Numbered from the stretch's first letter, positions 1 to 11,804 are shown. The stretch: DNA of 64,000 nt from Garcia nutans (GCA_947685225.1 CANTUV010000009.1:2356001-2420000); one strand, 5' to 3'. Made by a program: numbers and translations. The notes: a model not told the origin generated them from the sequence alone.

Positions 1-103
1 CTTCTATCCAAATACCAGTAATGTTCATCATACCTGTATTGATCACAAAAATCATATTAGTAAACTGTGGCATACTAGACTGGGACATATATCCCATAAG
101 AGA

Positions 104-1393
104 ATGTTACATATCCCTGATATTCCTATTACAAATAAAGTAGATTATGATTGCAATGTATGTCCACTATCAAAACAGCAAAGAATCCCATTTTATCCTA
201 GTAACTCTATAGCAGAAAAATGCTTTGATCTAATACATGTTGATGTTTGGGGACCATATTCTATTTTGTCTATTACTGGTGCTAGATATATGGTGACATG
301 TGTGGATGACAAAAGTAGATATACTTGGGTGTTTATGATTACAAATAAACAACAAGTTTTTTCCGCTTTAAAGTGTTTCATAGCCCAAGTTGAAACTCAG
401 TTTGGTGTTATTATAAAGACTATTAGAAGTGACAATGGCACTGAGTTTGTCAATGCACAATTAACTGAACTACTACAAAATAAAGGAATTACACAACAAT
501 TGAGCTGCACTTACTCACCCCAACAGAATGGGAGAGTTGAAAGGAAACATAAGGAAATTTTAAATGTAGCTAGATCCATTATGTTTCAAGCCAATTTACC
601 TAAAGAGTTCTGGTCTGAATTGTTTCTTACAGCTACTTACATCCTAAACAGAGTTCCATCTGAACTCTTGTCATGGAAATCTCGTTTTGAGATCCTTCAT
701 AATACCATTCCTTCTATCCATCATTTCAAAACCATTGGTTCATTATGTTATGCTACAAACACTAAACCTCACAAAAATAAACTAGACCCTAGAGCCACAC
801 CTTGTATTCTACTAAGATATGCACCACAACAAAAGGCATACAGACTTTTTAACTTACAGTCTAGACAAATTTTCCATTTAGGAGACCTTGTTTTCAAAGA
901 GCATATTTTCCCTTTCAAACTCAAAAATCCAGTTCATGCTACAGAATTTTCCTTACCTTCTTGTATTGAAGATACTACTATTGATTCAGACCAGCCTGCA
1001 ACCATTTTTTCAGAAACAGAACTTGAAAATGATGAAAATATCAGTATTTTACCACCTTCTCAACCCCAAAATCATATTTCAGAAACATTAACAGAAAATC
1101 CAATTCAACCAGAAAACCAAACACAACCAGAAAATTTAAATTTACCTTACACAAGAAAAAGCACAAGAACTAAACACCCACCAGCCTGGATGTCTGATTT
1201 CGTTACCTCATTTGCTCATCCCAGCAGCAGTTCTTCATCTGCATGCCCTGCAAATACATTTTCAGGTATGGTTAGTACTTATCTTTCTAACTTTACTTCT
1301 TTCTACACACCTTCTCACACAGTATTTCACACCAATATCCATAAAATTCCTGAACCATGTTCATACCAAAAAGCAAGCACATATGTCAACTAG
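104..1393 (+). pseudogene. Copia integrase region
   Basis: This stretch encodes the integrase that would insert retroelement cDNA into the genome. Visible are the CxxC end of the zinc-binding N-terminus (residues 17-20), the first catalytic Asp in HVDVWGP (residue 47), the second in RSDNGTEF (about 110) and the Glu in QQNGRVERKHKE (about 146), the DD35E layout. The copia-type C-terminal region (KLDPRATPCILLRY) follows, then a low-complexity Ser/Pro/Gln linker. It ends at an in-frame TAG at 1391-1393; the reverse transcriptase continues in the same frame just after, so the stop is a nonsense mutation inside one polyprotein. Confidence 0.88.
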
Positions 1394-2898
1394 GTCAAAG
1401 CAATGGAGACTGAACTAACAGCTCTAGAAGCCAATCACATATGGGATTTGACAACTTTACCTAAAGAAAAGAAACCTATAGGGTGCAAATGGGTTTTTAG
1501 GGTAAAGTATAAGGCTGATGGGACTGTGGACAGGTTTAAGGCTAGATTAGTAGCCAAGGGGTATAACCAGAAGCTAGGGCTTGATTACAATGACAGCTTC
1601 TCACCTGTTGCCAAATTAGTGACTGTCAGAATACTCTTTACTATTGTTGCTAGCAATGGGTGGCCACTTCATCAACTAGACATAAACAATGCCTATCTCC
1701 ATGGCTACATTGACGAAGATATTTACATGTCCCCACCACAAGGCTACACTAAAGCTGAACCAGGCCAAGTTTGTAAGCTTAGAAAGTCCCTCTATGGCTT
1801 AAAACAAGCAGGCAGACAGTGGAACAAGGAGTTCACCACAACTTTGCTTCAATTTGGTTTTAATCAGTCCACAAATGACCACTGCTTGTTCACAATGGGC
1901 AAAGGTCAGGACTTTATTGCATTACTAGTGTATGTTGATGATGTCCTACTCACTAGTCCATCTCTACAGCTCATTTCTAAAGTCAAATCTTTTCTACATG
2001 CAAAGTTCACAATAAAAGATTTAGGATCTGCAAAATACTTCTTGGGACTCGAGTTAACAAGATGCAACACAAGTTTATTTTTGGCACAAAAGAAGTTTAT
2101 TGTTGATCTTTTACAGGAGACTGGACTCACAGAAGCAAAACCAACAAAAACACCATTTCCACAAGGCATTAAACTAACACAGGATATGGGGACTCAATTG
2201 CCTGAACCTAATCAATACAGAAGATTGGTGGGTAGACTACTTTACCTCAGTTTTACACGCCCAGACATTACCTTCAGTGTCCAACAGTTATCTCAATATA
2301 TGCAACAGCCATGTCAAGGCCATCTCAACACTGCTCTACATCTTCTCCGGTACTTGAAAGGCACATCACTCAAGCTTTGTTCTTTCCAGCTGAAAATTCC
2401 TTTTTTCTATCTGCATACTGCGATGCAGACTGGGCAGCATGCCAACTTACCCGTTGATCTATCTCCGGCTATTGCGTTTTCTTAGGATCGGGGTTAATAT
2501 CCTGAAAATCAAAAAAGCAAAACACAGTAAGCAGATCTAGTGCAGAAGCTGAGTATAGAAGCATGGCAAGCGTTACCTGCGAATTACTGTGGATCTTTCA
2601 CATACTCAGCGATTTTCAAGTTCAAATTCCCTTACCTATTCGTTTGCTGTGCGATAACCAAGCAGCCCTCCATATCGCTGCTAACCCAGTCTTCCACGAA
2701 CGCACGAAGCATGTAGACATCGATTGCCATGTGGTAAGACAGAATATTGATCGTGGTTTTCTCCAAACGCAACATGTTTCCTCTCAAGCACAGCTCGCTG
2801 ATGTATTTACAAAATCTCTCCCAACGGCTACCTTCAGTAATTTGATATCCAAGCTTGGATTTGTATTCTTACCAAACGCAAGCTTAAGGGGGGAGTGA
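1394..2898 (+). pseudogene. Copia reverse transcriptase and RNase H, broken
   Basis: The reverse transcriptase starts in the frame of the integrase (W-D-L-T, then PIGCKWVFRVKYKADGTVDR, residues 11-45 of the ORF from 1403). It has LDINNAYLHG and the catalytic YVDD box (nucleotides about 1930-1945). A frameshift near 2370 moves the reading to another frame, where the RNase H part continues with in-frame TGA codons near 2455 and 2502. From 2563 the RNase H end is readable (CDNQAALHIAANPVFHERTKHVDID and the ADVFTKSLP end typical of copia). One frameshift and several stops show a dead copy. Confidence 0.85.
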
Positions 2899-3141
2899 AA
2901 GGTAAATAAGAACAGAAGAAACACAAATTAAATCCAACGGAGGAAAAGGCTCATTCTAATTTAATTAACCAATAAGAATAGTCTACAGAGATTGCTGACC
3001 TGTACAAAACAGTTATAAGAGTTTTTATACTGTACATATACTCACACACTTAACATACAATACTTGTATATAAGCAAATGTATATGGCATAATAATACAA
3101 CGAAAAAGTATTTTCTAATTTTCTGTGCCTAAAACTGTTCA
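2896..3141 (+). repeat. Probable 3' LTR of the copia element
   Basis: It begins with TG directly after the purine tract AAGGGGGGAG and contains a TATA-like TGTATATAAGC near 3065. The proposed end is the CA at 3140-3141. With no partner LTR in the window the right border is a guess from the TG...CA rule. Confidence 0.5.
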
Positions 3142-5145
3142 AAGATTAGGGTTATAAATAATTTTGAGACAGTTGCAATGCTATAAAGTTTTTGAATTTT
3201 AAGACCATTATGCAATGACAATTTTGTGTCTTAGTTATAATTTTGAATGATAAAAATCTGAGACTTGAAGAATTAAAAGGAAATGAAGTTCACAATGGTA
3301 TGTATCCGCTGCCAACCAAAAGTTTGTCGAGGTCTAGTAGGTCTTATTATTTCTTATTATATTTTATTTATTCTTTTCACATTTTCTGTTTTCTCTTCTT
3401 TACATGGCTCCTCCATTTTGATCTTTTTTAATTATCCACGTTCACGCATATGCCCATCCACCTAAATAAATACACCTCATATTAATTATTATAACCATAG
3501 CTCATATTATTATTATTATTATTAAAGTGTGTCACATGTATTTGCTCAGCTTTTCTGCACCAAGTAGGAATCTTGTAATTTCGATCTCAAAACTTTTCAC
3601 ATTCAAAAATTATATCCATTAATGTATGCTGTAATTTTCTCTAAAATAATAGTAGAGTCGATTCAACTAGTTCAATAAGTCAAAGTTAACGGAAGGGTGT
3701 TTGTTTATCAAATAAAACTCACCAGAAAATAACATGTAAAAGAATTACAAACTAATTGTTATTAACATATTTATCAATATGAGACTAAAAAATTCGATCA
3801 TCAATTTTTTTTAAACCATCAATGTGATTCATACATTAAATATCAATATGATTCAACAGGGAATTTACTTTAAAAAAAAATTCTTAATCTTTGCCTATAA
3901 TTAGACTCGAAACAAATAGCTTTCACGCGTATTTGCCTTGCTTTTCTCCACCAAATAGTATTTCTTCTAATTTTTACCTGAAAATTTAATTTAATATTAT
4001 TTAAAAACAGTGATGAATTCAGAAAAATTAATTGTTGGGGTCTATATATTAAGTTTAAATATAAAAAAATAAAATATCAATATATTTATACATAAATATA
4101 CTATAAACTAAAATTTAAATATATTTTAAGGTTATACAGGCTGTGATTTTAATAAGTTTAGATTAATTGAATCTATTTTTTTTTGTTGAGGTATAATTTT
4201 TCTTTATTTAAGCTCTTTTTTTTAATTAGAGTCTAATGTTTTTAGTTAGGGTCTAATTATTAAAATTTCACCACTTTTATTTTATTGTATTAAAATTACT
4301 CATAGTTTTGGCTAAAAAAAATTTAGCTGGGGTTCATGGATTCTATAGCTACTATGATGGATCCGTCACTATGTAAAAATAATTTTAAGGGTTTATTCCA
4401 ACCTTTTCATAATAAAAAATTATACTCGATAATTTTTTTAAGAATTATATTTATTTTGAGAAAAAATAAATGGAAAAAAGAATAAAAATGGGTTTATTCC
4501 AACCTTTTCATAATAAAAAATTATACTCGATAATTTTTTTAAGAATTATATTTATTTTGAGAAAAAATAAATGGAAAAGAGAATAAAAATTATATTTCTC
4601 TCATTTTTTTATTTAAACAATAATAAGAGAAGGAAAATTAGAAAAAGAATATAAATTAATTCTTTCTATTTTTCTCAAATTTATTAAAAAAAGTTTCCAT
4701 TAATTTAGAGAGAAAATAAAGAAAATAAAAAATAAAAGAAGTATAAACTATAAAATTATTATTTTATCATTCATCAACATAAAATAATAGTAAATTAATA
4801 TATTTATTTTTTATTTGAATTTTGTTTGAAATATTATTTAATAAATTTGTGAATTGGTATTTTACTTGTATTAATTCATTAACTTTATTTTAACATATTT
4901 TTGTTTATCATGATTTTTAGTAGGTATGTTTAATGAATAATTTCTGGGTGTCTCACACGCTTACCCCATCATTTTCTTTTGGCGTACCACGCGGTAATAC
5001 CATCATTTTGGTTTTATGTCCCACATGGTAATGTTTTGACTTTGAATAACAAAATAACAAATGAATGCATATATAGAGACTAAGAGACCTCAATCTTTAC
5101 GATAATTTATCAATCTCTTTTGCTTATCTGATAATATCAACAATC
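3142..5145. other. AT-rich spacer upstream of the first NLR-derived ORF
   Basis: No gene is seen. Bases 3354-3610 and about 4790-5145 have clear counterparts upstream of the second NLR-derived ORF (8186-8445 and 8460-8875). The roughly 1.15 kb between them is missing from the second copy. A probable TATA box (GCATATATAGAG) lies near 5066, about 80 bases before the ATG. The last 20 or so bases before the ATG, including GATAATATCAACAATC, are the same in both copies. Confidence 0.6.
4389..4590. repeat. 101-bp tandem duplication
   Basis: Two head-to-tail copies (4389-4489 and 4490-4590) differ at a single base by eye (A/G near the end of the unit). The near identity means it is recent. It is absent from the matching region of the second tandem copy. 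Confidence 0.9.
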
Positions 5146-6750
5146 ATGCCTCTCCTTTACTACAGAGCTCGTCAATCAGCTGATGATATGTTTGAGTCGT
5201 CTTGTTATGGAGAAATTCCCAAAGAAAAAGATCAACTTGATGTTATTCCAAGGGCAATTGAAGAAGACAAAGGTCAGACTTCTTCATCTTCTTCTTCTTT
5301 AGCAACTGCTTTGTCAAATTATGAAAAGCTTCCTGATCATCTCAAGTCCTGCTTTGATTATTGTGTTGTTCTAGATAATTACTACTTGAGTAAACAAAAG
5401 TTAGTTAGGCTTTTGATGGCTCAAGATCTAATACCAGAAAAACCAGGGGAGATTATAGAGGATAAAGCTGCAAATATTATTAATGAATTAATTGACCTTG
5501 GATTGCTTGAAGTAGACCATGGTCCTAGAAGTGAATTAGAAGTCTCTAAATTGTATTGCAAATCATGTGTTCTTGAAGTTGAGGAGAAAGATTTCATTGA
5601 CAAAGCTGTGAATTCACCCATCCATTTTATCCTTGGAAATAAGGGCAAACGTCTGCTTTCTAACTTCAAAAGCCCTCAGATACGATCCTTGTTTATAAAA
5701 TTCGGGGTGAGTAATATTAATCCACTCTTTGAAACTGTGCGTCGGTTGCAATTTCTATCGGTGCTGATTATAGAATCCAACAGCATAGACTATTTACCTG
5801 ATGAAATTGGAAATTTGGTTCACCTCCAGTATTTAGAATTACATTGCTTATATATAAAGAAGCTTCCATGTGCTTTGGGTAATCTTCTAAAGCTGCAAAC
5901 TTTAACTGTAGAAATTTTGAATGAAAAGCCATGCGAACTTCCTATTGAAATTCTGAATAATAAACAACTTAGGCACCTAATCTTGTCTCACTATTATGAT
6001 AGAATTAGAGTTCCAAGGGGTTTTGCAACTTTGATGAATCTTCAAACTCTGACTGGTGTATCTGCTGGTAATGGCTTTGCTAGTGAATTGAGTAGCTTAA
6101 CTCAACTGCGACGACTTGATCTTCGTTGTGTCTCTGAAGACAATATTGGTGAGATGTCTGCAGCTATCATGAAGATGAATAACCTTGTCTCTCTTTCTTT
6201 ACGTGCAGAATGGAACATTGAAACTATAAATCTTCTACCTGAATTGGAATCATTTTCTCTTCCACCTCATCTTCAAGAGCTTTTATTAGAGGGTAATCTA
6301 ATTGAAATTCCTAACTGGCTTCTCTCCATGGAAAACTTAATCAAGCTAGATTTATATTATTCCAATCTTTTAGATAATTCATATTCAATTTTTCAGTTTC
6401 TTCCCAAATTAAAATATCTTAATCTAAATTACGCCTACAAGACATGGGTCATTGGTAAAGAATTTTGCAATATAGGTGGATTTTCAGAATTAGAAACTTT
6501 GATAATTGGTTCATTCTATCTAATAGAGTGGACTGAGATTGTAAATGGAGCTTTTTCAAAATTGAGGCATCTTAAATTTTATTGTCCCAATTTGAGGTTT
6601 CTTCCTGAAGGCCTACAGAACATTTCTACCATACAAGAGTTGTTTTTTAGTTATTTGCATGAAGATCTTGCGAGGAGATTAAGTGACAAAGAAAATTACA
6701 AGATCAAGCATATTGCAGAAGTCTCGCCACTTTTACCAGAGGGTGGTTGA
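5146..6750 (+). CDS. NLR-derived protein: winged-helix end plus LRRs, no NB domain (copy A)
   Basis: It encodes 534 residues from an ATG with a TATA box upstream. Residues about 60-120 (YEKLPDHLKSCFDYC, KLVRLLMAQDLI, A-NIINELIDLGLLEV) match the ARC2/winged-helix end of plant CC-type resistance proteins (RPP13-like). From about residue 180 to the end run leucine-rich repeats (LPDEIGNLVHLQYLEL, LPCALGNLLKLQTL, FLPEGLQNISTIQEL). No coiled coil, P-loop, RNBS or GLPL motif is present, and none is seen upstream. NLRs sense pathogen molecules in the cytoplasm; a protein without a nucleotide-binding domain could at most be a decoy, adaptor or remnant (inference). The first 55 residues, acidic and Ser-rich, match nothing I recognise. 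The frame is intact, as in its tandem sister. Confidence 0.75.
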   Translation: MPLLYYRARQSADDMFESSCYGEIPKEKDQLDVIPRAIEEDKGQTSSSSSSLATALSNYEKLPDHLKSCFDYCVVLDNYYLSKQKLVRLLMAQDLIPEKPGEIIEDKAANIINELIDLGLLEVDHGPRSELEVSKLYCKSCVLEVEEKDFIDKAVNSPIHFILGNKGKRLLSNFKSPQIRSLFIKFGVSNINPLFETVRRLQFLSVLIIESNSIDYLPDEIGNLVHLQYLELHCLYIKKLPCALGNLLKLQTLTVEILNEKPCELPIEILNNKQLRHLILSHYYDRIRVPRGFATLMNLQTLTGVSAGNGFASELSSLTQLRRLDLRCVSEDNIGEMSAAIMKMNNLVSLSLRAEWNIETINLLPELESFSLPPHLQELLLEGNLIEIPNWLLSMENLIKLDLYYSNLLDNSYSIFQFLPKLKYLNLNYAYKTWVIGKEFCNIGGFSELETLIIGSFYLIEWTEIVNGAFSKLRHLKFYCPNLRFLPEGLQNISTIQELFFSYLHEDLARRLSDKENYKIKHIAEVSPLLPEGG

Positions 6751-8875
6751 AATAGCCGCCATATTAATTTCCTGAGGAAGTTTTATGGGATAGCTGTTTG
6801 ATTCTCTGATGCTATTCATCAATACTACATTACGGCGGAGATCTTTGTTTGTAAAACTTGGAAAAAAGAGGGTTTATTGGATAATTGTTTATAAAAAGGG
6901 CCCGTCGTTTAATGTCTTTGGGGCACCTTTTGTTTCATCCCTGTTTGTTGTGTATAATTACTTTCATCCTTGTTTATAATTAATTTTAATAATTAAATAA
7001 TAGAAATCGTATTTTTAAATAAAGTAAATTATTTTATTTTAAAAGTTTTATAATAATTCTAATAATCTATAAATAAATAAAAAATTTAATAAAAAATTAT
7101 TTTAAATAAATAAATTAATAATTATTTATGCGACATTCTTGTAATTGGGGATAGTAAAAATTGTATGTAATAAAATTTATCAAACTAAAAGGTTCTATAA
7201 AATTAGTTATGCCAAAATAAAAGTATTTTCCAATATATGTACAAATGAAAAAAATGAATAGATCAATATCAATTTTAATTTAAAAATCAAAACAGAACTT
7301 ATCATAAACAGAATAATAAAATTTAAAACTTATTTTTAAATTTAACTACTTACACTTATGAAATATTGTGGTTGTTAATTTTATATGAGTTATATATATA
7401 TTATAAACATATTTGCTCCAACATTAACCTTTCCTTTAAGAAAATATTTATAATATTCAAAAAATTAAAAAGATTAACCCATTCTCATATGATGATAGTA
7501 TGATTATCTCATATTTAGTAGCATACTTCATATACTCTGGTTGGGTATTGATTTTATTACGAGATGATTTTATTATAGCTGAATTCCGTAGCTAGGGAAA
7601 TAATTTTATTATAAGTCTCCATTTATTAATTCCTCACATAAAGAGAAACATATATATACAGGGAAAAGAAAAACCATCTAATTCTTAATTGTTCCACTCA
7701 TAACAAATACTATAATTTAATAATGGATATCCCACTAAAGTATTAAAGTTGGACAGAAATTGTTGTTAATTTAGGCTGCGTTGGGATGAATTTTTTTTTA
7801 TTTCAATTATTTATAGGAAAAAAACAAAAATGTATTGTAATGTCACAAAATTTTATATTCTCCTTATTAGATTGGAAAGACTCTCACATTAAATAAATAC
7901 TATAATATTATTAAATTTTAGATTCTCCTCGATGCTGACTCAACAAAAAATAGGAGAAAATTAGAAGAAAAAATACAATATTTTTTGTGGATTGATTTTT
8001 TATATTTATTATTGATATTTTTTAGATTTAAATATGACAATCATTAATTATTTTTAAAATATATATTATTAAATACTACAAATTTTGTGTAGTATTGCAA
8101 TTTCTATAATTGTTTTAGATTCAAAATTCAAAATCTCATATTTATAAGATAGAGAAAAATAATGTTGTGATTGAAGATTAGGGTTATATTTTATTTATTC
8201 TTTTCACATTTTCTGTTTTCTCTTCTTTACATGGCTTCTCCACTTTGATCTTTTTTTAATTATCCACGTTCACGCACATGCCCACCCACCTAAATAAATA
8301 CACCTCATATTAATTATTATAACCATAGCTCATATATTATTATTATTATTAAACTGTTTCACATGTATTTGCTCAGCTTTTCTGCACCAAGTAGGAATCT
8401 TGTAATTTCGATCTCAAAACTTTTCACATTCAAAAATTATATCCATTATTTTTTTTGAAAAATACAAATGCTATATTTCAACATACCTTAAATCTATAAA
8501 ATTAAATATATATAATTGGTAAGAACAAATATAATTTTTTCGAGTGAAAAAATAATTATTAATATGAAAATTTAATAAATTTATTTTTTTTATTTAAAAT
8601 ATTATTTACTAAATTTGTAAATTGGTATTTAATTTTAACTCATGATTCATTATCTTTATTTTAATATATTTTTGCTTCTCTTGAATTTTTTTATTTTTGA
8701 TAAGTGTCATGATTTTTCAAAGGTATGTTGATTGAATCATTTTCGTTTGATGTCCCACACGGTAATGTTTTGACGTTGAGTAAATGCTTATATGGAAACC
8801 TCATAATAATCTTTACTACTATTTTATAACATTATCATTTTCCTTTGTTTTGTTTATCTGATAATATCAACAATC
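6751..8875. other. AT-rich spacer between the two NLR-derived ORFs
   Basis: No gene is seen. The first 1.3 kb matches the 3' flank of the second ORF (10481 onward) and the last 690 bases match the 5' flank of the first. Bases 7715-7725 are the point where copy A lacks the S1-gene block of copy B. A weak TATA-like CTTATATGG lies near 8787. Confidence 0.6.
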
Positions 8876-10480
8876 ATGCCCCTCCTCTGCCACCACACTC
8901 GACAATATGATTCTAGATATAGGACCTCTTTGTTTGCAGAAATTCATAAAGAAAAAGATCAACTTGATGTTATTCCAAGTGCAATTGAAGAAGACAAAGG
9001 TCAGACTTCTTCTTTTTTATCAAATTATGAAAAGCTTTCTGATGATCTCAAGTCCTGCTTAGATTACTGCTATATTTTTCTAAATAATTATCGCTTTTAT
9101 GCGGGGAAACAAAATTTAGTATATTTTTTGATGGCTCAAGGTCTAATACCAGAAAAACCAGGGGAGATTATAGAGGATACAGCTGCAAATATTATTAATG
9201 AATTAATTGGCCTAGGATTGCTAGTAGATTTCTTCATGTATAAGAGTTTACTACGAGTCTCTAAGTTGTATGAAGAATCATGCCTTCTTGAAGTTGAGGA
9301 TAAAGATTTCATTGACGAAGCTGTGAATTCACCTATCCATTTTATCCTTGGAAATAAGGGCAAACATCTGCTTTCTAACTTCAAAAGCCCTCAGATACGA
9401 TCCTTGTTTATAAAATTTGGGGTGAGTAATATTAATACACTCTTTGAAACTGTGTGTCGGTTGCAATTTCTATCGGTGCTGATTATAGAAGCCAGCATAG
9501 ACTATTTACCTGATGAAATTGGAAATTTGGTTCACCTCCAGTATTTAGGATTACATCGCTTATATATAAAGAAGCTTCCATGTGCTCTGGGTAATCTTCT
9601 AAAGCTGCAAACTTTAGAAATATGGAATGAAAAACCTTGCGAACTTCCTATTGAAATTCTGAATAATAAACAACTTAGGCACCTAATCTTCTTTCACTGT
9701 TATGATGGAATTAGAGTTCCAAGGGGTTTTGCAACTTTGATGAATCTTCAAACTCTGACTGGTGTATCTGCTGGTAATGGCATTGCTAGTGAATTGAGTA
9801 GTTTAACCCAACTGCGACAACTTGATCTTCGTTGTGTCTCTGAAGATAATATTGGTGAGATGTCTGCAGTTATCATGAAGATGAATAACCTTGTCTCTCT
9901 TTCTTTAAATGCAGCATGGGAATTTGGTACTATACAACTTCTACCTGAATTGGAATCATTTTCTCTTCCACCTCATCTTCAAGAGCTTTGTTTAGATGGT
10001 AATCTAATTGAAATTCCTAACTGGCTTCTCTCCATGGAAAACTTAATCAAGCTAGATTTATATTATGCCAATCTTTTAGAGAATTCATATTCAATTTTTC
10101 AGTTTCTTCCCAAATTAAAATCTCTCACTCTAAAATATGCTTATAAGACAAGGGTCATTGGTAAAGAATTTTGCAACGCAGGTGGATTTCCAAAATTAGA
10201 AACTTTGATAATTTGTTCGCTAGATCTAATAGAGTGGACTGAGATTGTAAATGGAGCTTTTCCAAAATTGAGGCATCTCGTATTTTATTGTGCCAATTTG
10301 AGGTTTCTTCCTGAAGGCCTACAGTACATTTCTACCATACAAGAGTTGCATTTGAGTTATATTTTGCACGGCGATCTTGCTAGGAGATTAACTGGCGATG
10401 AAAATTACAAGATCAAGCACATTGCGCGAGTCAATCCACTTCTAACAGAGGGAGGGTTGTTGAAATGGCCGCCATATTAA
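8876..10480 (+). CDS. NLR-derived protein: winged-helix end plus LRRs, no NB domain (copy B)
   Basis: Tandem sister of the ORF at 5146, also exactly 534 residues, in the same orientation. By eye the LRR half is about 87% identical. The N-terminal half is more diverged and has compensating small indels: it lacks the Ser-rich insert of copy A, and ends in GLLKWPPY where copy A stops earlier. The winged-helix words LKSCLDYC, LMAQGLIPEKPGEIIED and NIINELIGLGLL are present; P-loop and other NB-ARC motifs are absent. Two open frames of equal length after clear divergence suggest selection on the truncated form (inference). Substitutions cluster in exposed LxxLxLxx positions. Confidence 0.75.
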   Translation: MPLLCHHTRQYDSRYRTSLFAEIHKEKDQLDVIPSAIEEDKGQTSSFLSNYEKLSDDLKSCLDYCYIFLNNYRFYAGKQNLVYFLMAQGLIPEKPGEIIEDTAANIINELIGLGLLVDFFMYKSLLRVSKLYEESCLLEVEDKDFIDEAVNSPIHFILGNKGKHLLSNFKSPQIRSLFIKFGVSNINTLFETVCRLQFLSVLIIEASIDYLPDEIGNLVHLQYLGLHRLYIKKLPCALGNLLKLQTLEIWNEKPCELPIEILNNKQLRHLIFFHCYDGIRVPRGFATLMNLQTLTGVSAGNGIASELSSLTQLRQLDLRCVSEDNIGEMSAVIMKMNNLVSLSLNAAWEFGTIQLLPELESFSLPPHLQELCLDGNLIEIPNWLLSMENLIKLDLYYANLLENSYSIFQFLPKLKSLTLKYAYKTRVIGKEFCNAGGFPKLETLIICSLDLIEWTEIVNGAFPKLRHLVFYCANLRFLPEGLQYISTIQELHLSYILHGDLARRLTGDENYKIKHIARVNPLLTEGGLLKWPPY

Positions 10481-11375
10481 TTTCTTGAAGAAGTTTTATG
10501 GTTTAGCTGTTTGATTCTCTGATGCCATTCATCACTGCTATATTATCGCGGAAAGCTTTGTTTGTAAAACTCAGAAAGAAGAGGCTTTATTGGATAATTG
10601 TTTATAAGTAAGGGATGATGTTTAATTTCCTTGGGACACCTTTTGTTTCAGCCTTGTTTGTTGTGTATAATTAATTTCATCCTTGTTTATAATTAATTAT
10701 AATAATTAAATAATAGAATTCATATTTTTAAATAAGTAAATTATTTTATTTTTAAAAGTTTTATAATAATTCTAATAATCTATTAATAAATAAAATAATT
10801 TAATAAAAAATTATTTTTAAAATAAATAAATTAGTAATTATTCATGGGACATTCTTTGAATTAGGGATGATAAAAATTTGATATGGAATAAAATTTATCA
10901 AATTAAAAGGTTCTATAAAATTAGTTATGCCAAAATACAAGTATTTTCAATATATATCTACAAACAAAAAATGAATACATCAATATCAATTTTAATCTAA
11001 AAACAGAAATAAAATTATCATAGACAGAACAATAAAAGTTAAATTATTTTTAATTTAAAACTTATTTTTAAATTTAACTAGTCGTTAATTTAATCTGAGT
11101 TTTATATATATTTATTAAACATAATTGCTCCAATATTAATCTTTTCTTTAAAAAAGTATTTATAATATTCAAAAAATTAAAAAAATTAATCAAATCTCAT
11201 ATGATAACAGTACGCTCATCTCATATTGAGTAGCATACTTCATATACTCTGGATGATTGATTTTATTATGAGATGATTTTATTATGGTTGAATTCCGTAG
11301 CTAGGAAAATAATTTTATTACAAGTCTCCATATTTATTAATTCCTCATACAGGGAAAAGAAAAACCATCTAATTC
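10481..11375. other. AT-rich spacer
   Basis: Counterpart of 6751-7700 in the other duplication copy. No gene, repeat or RNA seen. Confidence 0.5.
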
Positions 11376-11804
11376 TTAATTGTTCCACTCATTACAAATA
11401 CTATATTTGTTAACATTATAATCAAACATGCAAGGACCATTTTGCATGATAATCCATTTACAAGTAGAGCATTTGGGGAAATCTCTATTTTGTATATAAA
11501 TATCAAACCAATGCTGCTTATTCTGAAAGATCATGCTACAATAATACTGTGTAATACCCCAAAAATTGGATCGAAACTTGAACTGAAATTTGTTGTGAAA
11601 TGGCAGAAACTTCTTACCCAAATCATCATACTTTGATAAGTTTGATTTGCAGTGAATTTTGAGATCCATACCTTGTTTTAGTCCATTGCTTATTATTACT
11701 GTTGCTTTAGGTAGTACAAATCCTGCTGCATTCTTGCTCATCATTGATAACATTATTAGCACTTGTAGCAAAAGGAGGTTCTTAGTGAGGAAGAGATAAT
11801 TCAT
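11376..11804 (-). CDS. Plant self-incompatibility protein S1 family (SPH), secreted
   Basis: It encodes 142 residues and starts at an ATG at 11804-11802. The N-terminus is a signal peptide (Leu/Ile-rich, residues about 8-27, ending near NAAG). The mature part has S1-family marks: ATVIISNGL, LKIHCKSNLSKYDDLG, the central F-FK-RSNFWG with a Cys-containing strand, HWFDIYIQNRDFPKC, CKWIIMQNGPC and a final C-EW. The Cys set for the family's disulfides is present and the length is usual. S1 homologues are small secreted proteins; Papaver S1 (PrsS) is the pollen-rejection ligand, but most homologues have unknown roles. It lies only in copy B of the duplication, and a pseudogene relative lies 2.1 kb away. 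Confidence 0.8.
   Translation of the reverse strand: MNYLFLTKNLLLLQVLIMLSMMSKNAAGFVLPKATVIISNGLKQGMDLKIHCKSNLSKYDDLGKKFLPFHNKFQFKFRSNFWGITQYYCSMIFQNKQHWFDIYIQNRDFPKCSTCKWIIMQNGPCMFDYNVNKYSICNEWNN

Larger units (their letters stand above)
1..3141 (+). mobile_element. Ty1/copia retrotransposon, 3' part, cut by window start
   Basis: The order GAG-pre-integrase end, integrase, reverse transcriptase, RNase H on the plus strand is that of Ty1/copia. The 5' LTR, gag and protease lie outside the window. A purine tract (about 2885-2895) precedes a probable 3' LTR. The coding part has nonsense codons and a frameshift, so this copy is inactive. Its target duplication cannot be checked because the left end is missing. 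Confidence 0.9.
3354..8060. repeat. Tandem segmental duplication, copy A
   Basis: Upstream sequence, the 534-codon ORF and downstream AT-rich sequence are repeated at 8186-12810 in the same orientation. Relative to copy B, copy A has about 1.15 kb extra upstream of the ORF and lacks about 1.05 kb downstream (the S1-gene block at 11405-12455 of copy B). Borders are approximate, by eye. Confidence 0.75.
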
